Assembly: GCA_015075325.1 (NCBI GenBank)
Contig: JABTUP010000010.1
Span: 55,118-119,117 of the forward strand
Direction of reading: 5' to 3'
From: Flavobacteriales bacterium
Lineage (GTDB): Bacteria > Bacteroidota > Bacteroidia > Flavobacteriales_E > Vicingaceae
DNA length: 64,000 bases
Of the stretch, positions 24,932 to 31,592 are shown one piece after another. The position numbers were made by a program, and so were the translations under genes. Within the stretch, counting starts at the first letter, position 1. The number at the start of each line of letters is the position of its first letter. The notes below the pieces were generated by a model, which saw only the letters and a program-made list of their open reading frames with translations, did not search any database and was not told the DNA's origin.

Positions 24932-25108
24932 TGTCATATTGAGCAAAATTTTTCCCACGTCTTTTGCGTGGAGAAAAATGATGTCGAAATATCTTCTAAC
25001 TTAATAGTTTGTATGCTTTGGTTTAGTAATGTCCTTCCAAAACAAGAAGATGCCACACTTCGATTTGTTGCCACGCAAAAGGCGTGGACAAATCATCGTT
25101 CTGCATGA
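24932..25108. repeat. Inverted pair of GTCAT...TCGAA repeat arms with CCACG/CGTGG hairpins
   Basis: Arm one (24932-24993) starts GTCATATTGAGC, contains the hairpin CCACG-tcttttg-CGTGG and ends with TCGAAATATC. Arm two (25048-25108), read on the other strand, starts GTCATGCAGAACG, contains CCACGCC-tttt-GCGTGG and ends TCGAAGTGTGGC. They are related to the abundant GTCATGCTGAGC...TCGAAG repeats of Bacteroidota. The 24923-25181 gap holds no other feature; a small frame across it is not credible. Confidence 0.65.
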
Positions 25109-25181
25109 CAAATAGTTGGAAATTGTGCTTCTGCTTCCGTTTGTGGAACTCAAACGAGAATGACTGTTGATATAAGAGGAT

Positions 25182-25355
25182 TTAGTTCGTAAAAACCAAT
25201 TCCTTACCTGTTTCAAAATCTTCAACTCTGAAATCTTCTCCACAACACGAACAATGGTAATAAATTACGGTTTTGTTACTGAAATGTTCATCTTTTTGAA
25301 CCACAATTTCTTCCCAACAATCTTCATCGCAATTACATTCTTTGTACTTTATCAT
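25182..25355 (-). CDS. Small Cys-rich (zinc-ribbon-like) protein
   Basis: A 57-residue protein with Cys at 7, 9 and 13 and a second cluster CSCC at 35-38, spaced as a possible zinc or Fe-S knuckle pair. Acidic and hydrophilic otherwise, no signal peptide. ATG at 25355, TAA at 25182. A longer overlapping frame on the same strand lacks any sensible composition, whereas this one has regular codon use and paired cysteines. No family recognised. Confidence 0.55.
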   Translation of the reverse strand: MIKYKECNCDEDCWEEIVVQKDEHFSNKTVIYYHCSCCGEDFRVEDFETGKELVFTN

Positions 25356-25416
25356 TTGGTGTATTTTTTTTATTGAATAACTTACGCTTTGCTAAATTTA
25401 AGTAAACCATAATAAT

Positions 25417-26136
25417 TTATTCATTTAGATAGTATAAAAATTCAAGTCCTAAAGTTGTTAATTTAACAGAGGGTTCTTTATGTGGTGCTAATGCACGTAA
25501 TACTTGTGTGGAATCAAAATTTTCAAGTCCAGCACCCATAGAGATTAAAGATTTTGTCTCAAGATCAGTATTGTATAATTTAAACAAGTCTTTATTTAGG
25601 TTATTATTTTCATGACTTAATATGAATTTATTATAGTAATTCTCGTAAGAGGCAATTTCAATCATTTGCTCCTCATTTTTATTAAGAAATTTGAGAATAA
25701 GAATTTGGATTGGCGAGATTGTTACTATAAAATCAGTAAATAACAATTGTAAATCGGTATCTAAATCATTTTTTCCATAAATTGAGCTTATATAGATGTT
25801 GGCTAATGCTTTTCTTTTTTCATCAGAATTGATTTTTACAGCAGATTCAAAAGTTTTTAATGTTAAATCATAAAAATCATCTTTACTTATAAAATCATTA
25901 TTAAGAATTTTGAATTCTAGTTGTGTCGTTCTGTGTCCAAGTTCTTCTACAAAATCATTTATTCTATTTTGTTTTATTCGATTTCCCAATTCAAATAAAA
26001 ATTCATTTACTATTTGCCCACCAACTGGAAAAGCTAAATTAATTTTAGTTTTCAATAGACTAATTATAGTTTCTTGAACTATAGGAATATTACTATTAAG
26101 ATATTCAAAAATATCGCCATTGTATTTTTCTTTCAT
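25417..26136 (-). CDS. Hypothetical protein, mostly helical, possible Abi-like
   Basis: A 239-residue soluble protein. An N-terminal hydrophobic patch (PIVQETIISLLKTKINLAFPVGG, 20-42) is followed by a helical body with RIKQNRINDFVEELGHRT and SDEKRKALANIYISSI, and a C-terminal segment LTTLGLEFLYYLNE that resembles a winged-helix end. Similar layouts occur in DUF4393-type proteins, some linked with phage abortive infection, but this is a weak match. Flanked by a Cys-rich small gene and an orphan terminator; low-GC codon use like its neighbours. Confidence 0.5.
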   Translation of the reverse strand: MKEKYNGDIFEYLNSNIPIVQETIISLLKTKINLAFPVGGQIVNEFLFELGNRIKQNRINDFVEELGHRTTQLEFKILNNDFISKDDFYDLTLKTFESAVKINSDEKRKALANIYISSIYGKNDLDTDLQLLFTDFIVTISPIQILILKFLNKNEEQMIEIASYENYYNKFILSHENNNLNKDLFKLYNTDLETKSLISMGAGLENFDSTQVLRALAPHKEPSVKLTTLGLEFLYYLNE

Positions 26137-26213
26137 TATATATTAGCTATTTATGATTTTTATTAATTACACACATTTCATAAAGATATTAAATAATTAA
26201 ATTCTAAACAAAA

Positions 26214-26243
26214 AAAGAGGCTAACCATTCGGTTTGCCTCTTT
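26214..26243 (-). terminator. Orphan minus-strand terminator
   Basis: Stem AAAGAGGC/GCCTCTTT with inner AACC/GGTT, followed on the minus strand by a run of T. The stem sequence nearly equals that of the rplS terminator at 50323. No gene of normal size lies upstream of it on its strand, so it should end a short transcript. Confidence 0.65.
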
Positions 26244-26343
26244 CAAGTATTATGTTGAGTGATTACTTTGTAGCGATTAAAATAATAAAGGGTTCCGCTT
26301 TGCTATGAAATCCTTTATAATATTGATAATAGTGATTAAACTA

Positions 26344-26409
26344 TTATTCTCCTTTTTTCTCAAAATCGAAGTTAGTAAACTCATAAATACCTTTAAACAA
26401 TCCATTCAT
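26344..26409 (-). CDS. Possible 21-residue peptide or small RNA locus
   Basis: ATG at 26409 to TAA at 26344 encodes a 21-residue hydrophilic/aromatic peptide starting MNGLFKGIYEF. GGTAGAGATG upstream has a purine-rich stretch. Its only support is the orphan terminator about 100 bases downstream; a non-coding structured RNA is equally possible. Confidence 0.25.
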   Translation of the reverse strand: MNGLFKGIYEFTNFDFEKKGE

Positions 26410-26523
26410 ACATCTCTACCTAAAGCATTTGAAATTGTGTAAAACAAGTTATAAAACATTATTAACATGATGTTTTAATTCCATCTTTTTCAACGAATTT
26501 TGAATCATAAAATTCAATTTTAC

Positions 26524-27348
26524 ATGAAACAATACTTAGATTTATTAGACCACGTACTTAAAAATGGAACGCAAAAAGGCGACCGAACAGGAACAGGAAC
26601 TATTAGCTGTTTTGGTTATCAAATGCGTTTTGATTTAAGCGAAGGGTTTCCATGTTTAACCACCAAAAAGTTACATTTAAAATCGATTATTCATGAGTTG
26701 CTTTGGTTTTTAAGTGGCGATACCAACATTAAATACTTAAAAGAAAATGGCGTAAGTATTTGGGATGGTTGGGCTAATGAAAATGGCGATTTAGGTCCTG
26801 TTTACGGACATCAATGGCGAAACTGGAACAGCGAAGGAATTGATCAAATAACAGACTTAATTAACGAAATAAAAACCAATCCAAACAGCAGAAGACTAAT
26901 GGTTTCGGCTTGGAATCCAAGCGTAATGCCCAATACCAAAGTATCGTTTGCCGAAAATGTTGCAAACAACAAAGCTGCATTACCTCCTTGTCATGCCTTT
27001 TTTCAATTTTATGTAACCGATGGAAAACTGTCGTGTCAACTCTATCAGCGTAGTGCCGATACTTTTCTTGGCGTTCCTTTTAACATAGCTTCTTACGCGT
27101 TGTTTACCATGATGGTTGCTCAGGTTTGCGATTTACAACCTGGTGAGTTTATTCATACTTTTGGCGATGTTCATTTATACAACAATCACATTGAGCAAGC
27201 AAAAATGCAATTGGAAAGAGAACCACGAGCATTACCGATAATGAAAATAAACCCATGCGTAAAAAATATTTTCGATTTTAAGTTTGAAGATTTTGAATTA
27301 ATTAACTACAATCCTCATCCTCATATTAAAGCGGAAGTATCGTTATAA
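26524..27348 (+). CDS. thyA: Thymidylate synthase
   Basis: A 274-residue ThyA that methylates dUMP with methylene-tetrahydrofolate. GDRTGTGT near 19, [13 protein letters not shown] near 126, the catalytic cysteine C156 in [10 protein letters not shown], and [17 protein letters not shown] near 177 are all present. An ATG eight codons upstream (26500) exists, but MKQYLDLL is the conserved family start. The HsdR-N-like gene follows after one base. Confidence 0.97.
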   Translation: MKQYLDLLDHVLKNGTQKGDRTGTGTISCFGYQMRFDLSEGFPCLTTKKLHLKSIIHELLWFLSGDTNIKYLKENGVSIWDGWANENGDLGPVYGHQWRNWNSEGIDQITDLINEIKTNPNSRRLMVSAWNPSVMPNTKVSFAENVANNKAALPPCHAFFQFYVTDGKLSCQLYQRSADTFLGVPFNIASYALFTMMVAQVCDLQPGEFIHTFGDVHLYNNHIEQAKMQLEREPRALPIMKINPCVKNIFDFKFEDFELINYNPHPHIKAEVSL

Positions 27349-27349
27349 A

Positions 27350-27796
27350 ATGCAAGAACTAAACTTACCCAACTTTAATTTTAATACCAAAAAAGAAAAC
27401 GGCAAGGTTTATATTTTCGATGAAATAAGAAAAAAGTATCTTTTGCTTACCCCTGAAGAGTGGGTTCGACAACATTTTGTTAAATACCTTATTCAGGAAA
27501 AAAATTATCCTGCTTCATTAATTGTACTCGAAAAAGGGTTGAAACTTAACGAACTTACCAAACGAGCAGATGTATTAATTTACAAGGAGTCATTTCCTGT
27601 TGCAATAGTTGAATGCAAAGCTCCTAATGTAAAAATATCACAAAATACCTTCGACCAAATTGCTCGTTACAACCTGGTTTTTAAAGTTCCGTACCTTATT
27701 GTTACCAACGGAATGAATCATTATTGTGCTTCAATCGATTTCCAAAATCAAACCTTTAATTTCATAAAGGAAATACCAACTTTTGAAAATTTATAA
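27350..27796 (+). CDS. HsdR N-terminal-type nuclease-fold protein
   Basis: A 148-residue stand-alone protein of the type I restriction HsdR N-terminal family (PD-(D/E)XK fold). RADVLIYKESFPVAIVECKAPNV near 72-94 contains the D...ExK catalytic triad (D, then ECK). The gene is a conserved single-domain protein in Bacteroidota and not part of a restriction system here; no HsdM or HsdS is nearby. It begins one base after thyA stops, so it is co-transcribed. Confidence 0.85.
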   Translation: MQELNLPNFNFNTKKENGKVYIFDEIRKKYLLLTPEEWVRQHFVKYLIQEKNYPASLIVLEKGLKLNELTKRADVLIYKESFPVAIVECKAPNVKISQNTFDQIARYNLVFKVPYLIVTNGMNHYCASIDFQNQTFNFIKEIPTFENL

Positions 27797-27801
27797 ATTA
27801 A

Positions 27802-27820
27802 ATGTATATACATTAAATGT
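27802..27820. promoter_or_regulatory. Probable MarR operator, copy 1
   Basis: ATGTATATACATTAAATGT, containing the palindrome ATGTATATACAT. An identical 19-base copy lies before the pirin gene. It is 8 bases upstream of a TAAATTTG -7 box (27828-27835), a position suited to autorepression of the MarR gene. Confidence 0.7.
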
Positions 27821-27853
27821 TTTTGTATAAATTTGCATAGTAATATTTGAAGT

Positions 27854-28303
27854 ATGAAAATTGAAGAAGCAATAAAACAAAAAAAGTTTAAATCGGAATA
27901 CCAAAAACTGTATATCAACATTATATATACCGCTAATTGGTTAAACAACGAGTCGATTAAAACATTAAAACCATTTGGAATAAGCCCGCAACAATACAAC
28001 GTATTGCGAATTTTAAATGGGCAATATCCAAATGCAATAAGTGTAAACAACATTATCGACCGCATGCTGGATAAAAACTCAAATGCCAGTCGATTAGTTG
28101 ATAAATTAAAACAAAAAGAATTGGTTGAACGAGAAATTTGCTCAAACGACAGAAGACAAGTGGACATAAAAATAACAGAAAAAGGAATTCAATTACTCGA
28201 CGAAATTGCCGAAAAAATGGATAGTTTCATCAACATCAGAAGTTCACTAACAGAAAATGAAGCTGCAATTACCAATGAAATTTTAGATAAATTAAGAAAT
28301 TAA
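27854..28303 (+). CDS. MarR-family transcriptional regulator
   Basis: A 149-residue winged-helix repressor. Dimerisation helices flank the DNA-binding core (GISPQQYNVLRILNG, NIIDRMLDKNSNASRLVDKL, then the wing with DRRQVDIKITEKG). Two identical 19-base sites with an ATGTATATACAT palindrome lie before this gene and before the next, a pirin gene, so it very likely controls both. The ligand is unknown; pirin-linked MarR proteins commonly sense oxidants or aromatic compounds. Confidence 0.9.
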   Translation: MKIEEAIKQKKFKSEYQKLYINIIYTANWLNNESIKTLKPFGISPQQYNVLRILNGQYPNAISVNNIIDRMLDKNSNASRLVDKLKQKELVEREICSNDRRQVDIKITEKGIQLLDEIAEKMDSFINIRSSLTENEAAITNEILDKLRN

Positions 28304-28321
28304 AAAAATTTATCCAAAAAC

Positions 28322-28340
28322 ATGTATATACATTAAATGT
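28322..28340. promoter_or_regulatory. Probable MarR operator, copy 2
   Basis: Exact 19-base repeat of 27802-27820 in the same orientation, 15 bases before the pirin ATG. Confidence 0.7.
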
Positions 28341-28355
28341 TAAAACATTAATAAT

Positions 28356-29111
28356 ATGTCAACAAAAATTATAAGAAAAGAACAACAAGCCTTTGGTTCG
28401 TTTAATAATGGAGCAATTATAGAAAATAAACCCATTGGTTTTCCTCAAGATAGAGGAATAGTTAAACCCTACTCCAACCTATTTTATTGGGCTAACGCAT
28501 GGAGCGATAAAGGCGGATTAATTGATGAACATCCTCATAAATGGTTCGAAATTTTATCGTTTGTTTTAGACGGAGAAATTGAACATTACGACAACAAATA
28601 CAATCGTTGGTTAAAACTCGAAAAAGGCGACGTTCAAATTATTCGTGCAGGAAATGGCATAACACATGCCGAAAAAATTTTACCAAACTCTCGAATGTTT
28701 CAAATTTGGTTCGACCCAAACATTGCCATCACTCAAAACAAACCTGCTTCGTACAACGATTATAAAACAAGCGATTTTACCGCCAAACAAGTAAATGGAA
28801 TCAACATCATAAACTATACTGTTAACGGTGGAAAATTAGAAATGGATGCTAAAGGCGTAATCATCAACAAATTAACCATTCCAAAAGGAGAACACGATTT
28901 AAACATCAACAGCAACGCTATTTTAAGTATGTATGTGCTTAGAGCAAACGGCTTAACTATAAATAACCATAATGCTGTAAATGATGATTTTATTATCATC
29001 GAAAACGAAAAAACATTGAACATTTCTGCAACAAATGAAACTGAATTATTTACCATAGAAACACCCCAAAAATTAGAATATCTAACTTACAGAGAAATGG
29101 CAAGATTCTAA
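28356..29111 (+). CDS. Pirin-family cupin protein
   Basis: A 251-residue bicupin. The N-terminal cupin holds the pirin metal site: HPHKWFEILSFVLDGEIEHYD near 60-80 and NGITHAEK near 98-105, with His ligands and a Glu conserved. Pirins act as quercetin-2,3-dioxygenase-like enzymes or redox-linked factors; which one applies here cannot be told. Downstream of a shared MarR operator, so part of that regulon. Confidence 0.9.
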   Translation: MSTKIIRKEQQAFGSFNNGAIIENKPIGFPQDRGIVKPYSNLFYWANAWSDKGGLIDEHPHKWFEILSFVLDGEIEHYDNKYNRWLKLEKGDVQIIRAGNGITHAEKILPNSRMFQIWFDPNIAITQNKPASYNDYKTSDFTAKQVNGINIINYTVNGGKLEMDAKGVIINKLTIPKGEHDLNINSNAILSMYVLRANGLTINNHNAVNDDFIIIENEKTLNISATNETELFTIETPQKLEYLTYREMARF

Positions 29112-29177
29112 AAAAATGAATCAAAAATTTAAAAAAATCAAGTTTAAAAATTAACTTTAACAACCAAATTAAAAAAC

Positions 29178-29411
29178 ATGGAAAAACCAAAAAGAGCTGG
29201 AGATTCTCCAATAGCAGTAACACTTGAAGCAGGAAAAAGATACGCATGGTGTACTTGCGGTTTATCAGAAAAACAACCATTTTGCGACGGGAAACACAAA
29301 GGAGGCGAATTTTCTCCTCATGTTTTTGTAGCAGAAAAAGAAGAAACAAAGTATTTTTGTGCATGTAAAGCCACCAAAAATGGGCCTTTTTGCGATGGTT
29401 CACATAAATAA
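29178..29411 (+). CDS. Tandem CDGSH iron-sulfur protein
   Basis: A 77-residue protein with two CDGSH 2Fe-2S motifs in tandem: CTC...FCDGKH (25-42) and CAC...FCDGSH (62-76). This is the MiNT-like bacterial form; one His and three Cys bind each cluster. It follows the pirin gene by 66 bases, suggesting a redox-response group under the MarR regulator. Confidence 0.92.
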   Translation: MEKPKRAGDSPIAVTLEAGKRYAWCTCGLSEKQPFCDGKHKGGEFSPHVFVAEKEETKYFCACKATKNGPFCDGSHK

Positions 29412-29426
29412 TAAATTTTAACCTTT

Positions 29427-29900
29427 ATGATTCAACGAATACAATCGGTATTTTTAGCACTAATTTTTATATTAGGAGCAATTTTGTTTGCATCTCCAAT
29501 TCTAAAATTTACTTCCTACGAAGCATCTTTTGAAATGAATGCTTATAAAACTTTTAATCTAGCCGACCACCTCGTTGTTTCAAATAACATTGGAATTGGA
29601 GCTATGCAAGGCTTTATTGCTTTGCTAGCTTTAACAACCATTTTTTTGTTTAAAAAACGACAATTACAAATTAAGCTCTGCAAGTTAAATTTATTACTTA
29701 TTGCTATTCAAATTGCTGCTATCGTTTTGTATATCGATGTTGCAAAAGAAGCCATTTCTCCCAAAAATCCTAATGATGTTGTTATTGGTTTAGCGTTTGG
29801 TTTTTTTATTCCTATCGTTTCTTTTATTTTAACCTACCTTTCCATTTGGTTTATCAAAAAAGACGAAGATTTAGTTCGTTCTGCCGATAGGTTGAGGTAG
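29427..29900 (+). CDS. DUF4293 membrane protein
   Basis: A 157-residue protein with four transmembrane helices (about 5-25, 55-75, 82-104, 120-142) and the opening MIQRIQSVFLAL, which is the DUF4293 signature in Bacteroidota. No function is known. It starts 15 bases after the CDGSH gene. Confidence 0.85.
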   Translation: MIQRIQSVFLALIFILGAILFASPILKFTSYEASFEMNAYKTFNLADHLVVSNNIGIGAMQGFIALLALTTIFLFKKRQLQIKLCKLNLLLIAIQIAAIVLYIDVAKEAISPKNPNDVVIGLAFGFFIPIVSFILTYLSIWFIKKDEDLVRSADRLR

Positions 29901-29991
29901 TTTATATTTATTTGTTTCTCAAAACAATTCTATTTTCAAAAAAAATAATTACTTTTCATAGAAATTAGCTCTTAATTTAGAACTTAACAAT

Positions 29992-30888
29992 ATGAAAAGA
30001 AATTTACTTTCATTATTTATTCTGTTTTTTGCTCAAGGTATAAAAGCACAAGAATTTTCATTTCAACTTAATTTTAACGATGCAATAGGCAACAAAGACA
30101 GCCTTGTTCTAGGTTATGATATAACTGCATCAGACACGATAGATTCATCTTTTAGCGAGTTAAATATTATTTCAACACCGTTAGATACTGCTTTTGACAT
30201 ACGTGTTTCTGACGTTTATACTAATTTATTTTCTAGTTCATCATTTGGTACATTCCAATCAAAGAAACAACTTGTAAAAAAAACGAACAACTGCGAATTT
30301 ACTACAATTGCTATAGAAGTTTTCGCTAAATATTGGCCCATTACTGCAACTTGGAACAATACACTTTTTGCCGATTCATGTAGCGAGGGCAGTTTTCTAA
30401 CTAGTGTTCATCCAGGTGGTTGGTGGGATGTAGCTAGCACAAGCAATCTTTATAGAGCTGAATTAGCCTTAAACAATTCCATTACATTTAGTTCAAATAA
30501 CGATGGAAATCTTTCAATACCTTTTTTAGCATATAACAGCGGAGCATATCTAAACTCCAACAACGATACCATCTCTGTTTTTTGGCTAAAATTTGGAGAT
30601 TCAACCATTTTAAACACGTCAATAAACAACAATCAACAAGAATTCCAATATAATATTTACCCCAATCCAGCAAACGAAACACTTCATGTTTCTATTGATA
30701 AAAACATAAAATTAACCAATACTCAATTGTCAATCATTAACATTTCAGGAAGTATGGTGTTAAAAGAATCTATTTTAAGTCACCATACTGAACTTACTAT
30801 TAATCATCTTCCCAATGGAATTTATTTTTTAAAGATTGATGTAAACAATGAAAAATCAATTCTTAAAAAAATCAGTATTATTAGATAA
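29992..30888 (+). CDS. Secreted protein with type IX secretion sorting domain
   Basis: A 298-residue cargo protein with a signal peptide (ending GIKAQ) and a C-terminal type A sorting domain from about 222 (YNIYPNPANETLHVS, NGIYFLKI, final KKISIIR). It should be exported by the Por/T9SS apparatus and released or anchored at the surface. The middle 190 residues are beta-rich with no recognised domain. Its end overlaps the convergent WbqC gene by 8 bases. Confidence 0.9.
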   Translation: MKRNLLSLFILFFAQGIKAQEFSFQLNFNDAIGNKDSLVLGYDITASDTIDSSFSELNIISTPLDTAFDIRVSDVYTNLFSSSSFGTFQSKKQLVKKTNNCEFTTIAIEVFAKYWPITATWNNTLFADSCSEGSFLTSVHPGGWWDVASTSNLYRAELALNNSITFSSNNDGNLSIPFLAYNSGAYLNSNNDTISVFWLKFGDSTILNTSINNNQQEFQYNIYPNPANETLHVSIDKNIKLTNTQLSIINISGSMVLKESILSHHTELTINHLPNGIYFLKIDVNNEKSILKKISIIR

Positions 30889-31501
30889 CATTTTTAAGAC
30901 AATTCATTGCATTCGGTCCTTCGTTAAAAAGCAAGTCTATAATACTTAGGTTAGGCTGAAACCCAACTTTATCACTAAACACCTGAATATAAGGTTTTTG
31001 ATTAAAATCAAGTTGTTTGTTTTTTGGCGATATTTCTGTTCTATAATCCAAATCGAAAGTTGTTGAAACAAAATAACTTTCGCTAAAAATGAGCTCTATT
31101 TTTAGGTTCAACAACTGGTTTACTTTAAAAAACAAATCCGTATTAAAATCAATCAATTTATCGTATTTTTTAGTCGAATAAAAAGCATGTAAATCTTGTT
31201 CATAATACTCAAAAAAAGGCGATTTACGGTAAGCCGACTCAATACTTTTCCAATGATTTTTTTGCCAATTTTCTACATTCGAAATTCGCATATTTTTCAT
31301 TAAAATTTTAGAACTTCTGTTTTCTATCGGAACAATCAAGTCCAATCGTCCATTGGCTCCAAATATGCTACAACGGTTTCTAAAAGTTTGTTTTACAAAA
31401 AATTCATTTACATCAATAACTACTTGTTCAGCTTTCAATAACTGTGCATAATAATAAATTGGAGGTAAATAACAAGAAGAAAAAACGCTGTTGATTTTCA
31501 T
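30881..31501 (-). CDS. WbqC-like family protein
   Basis: A 206-residue protein of the WbqC family (SSCYLPPIYYYAQLLKAE at the start, FRNRCSIFGANGRLDLIVPIE near 42, and the C-terminal Y/FQPNLSIIDLLFNEGPNA block). The family is found in O-antigen loci and in Flavobacteriia near lepB/dapB; its reaction is not known. Divergent from the repeat-protein gene. Confidence 0.88.
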   Translation of the reverse strand: MKINSVFSSCYLPPIYYYAQLLKAEQVVIDVNEFFVKQTFRNRCSIFGANGRLDLIVPIENRSSKILMKNMRISNVENWQKNHWKSIESAYRKSPFFEYYEQDLHAFYSTKKYDKLIDFNTDLFFKVNQLLNLKIELIFSESYFVSTTFDLDYRTEISPKNKQLDFNQKPYIQVFSDKVGFQPNLSIIDLLFNEGPNAMNCLKNVI

Positions 31502-31592
31502 TTGATAAAATAGTAATTTAACAGCCTCAAAATTGGTAAGATTTATGTTATAAAACTAATCCAATTTTTGATTACTAAAACATTAAAAATCA

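Larger units (their letters stand above)
26137..26523. other. Gene-poor spacer between hypothetical gene and thyA
   Basis: The 387 bases hold a minus-strand terminator (26214-26243), two further stems (ATAATAGT/ACTATTAT at 26326-26347 and AAAGG/CCTTT around 26287-26316) and a 21-codon minus-strand frame. thyA regulatory signals must lie in the last 100 bases; none is clear. Confidence 0.6.

Noticed and set aside
25001..25243. 80-codon minus-strand frame after cinA
   Set aside because: It reads across a repeat arm and overlaps the better supported Cys-rich 57-codon gene in another frame.
27350..27796. Part of a type I restriction system
   Set aside because: It is a complete short single-domain protein with no HsdM, HsdS or helicase part nearby.
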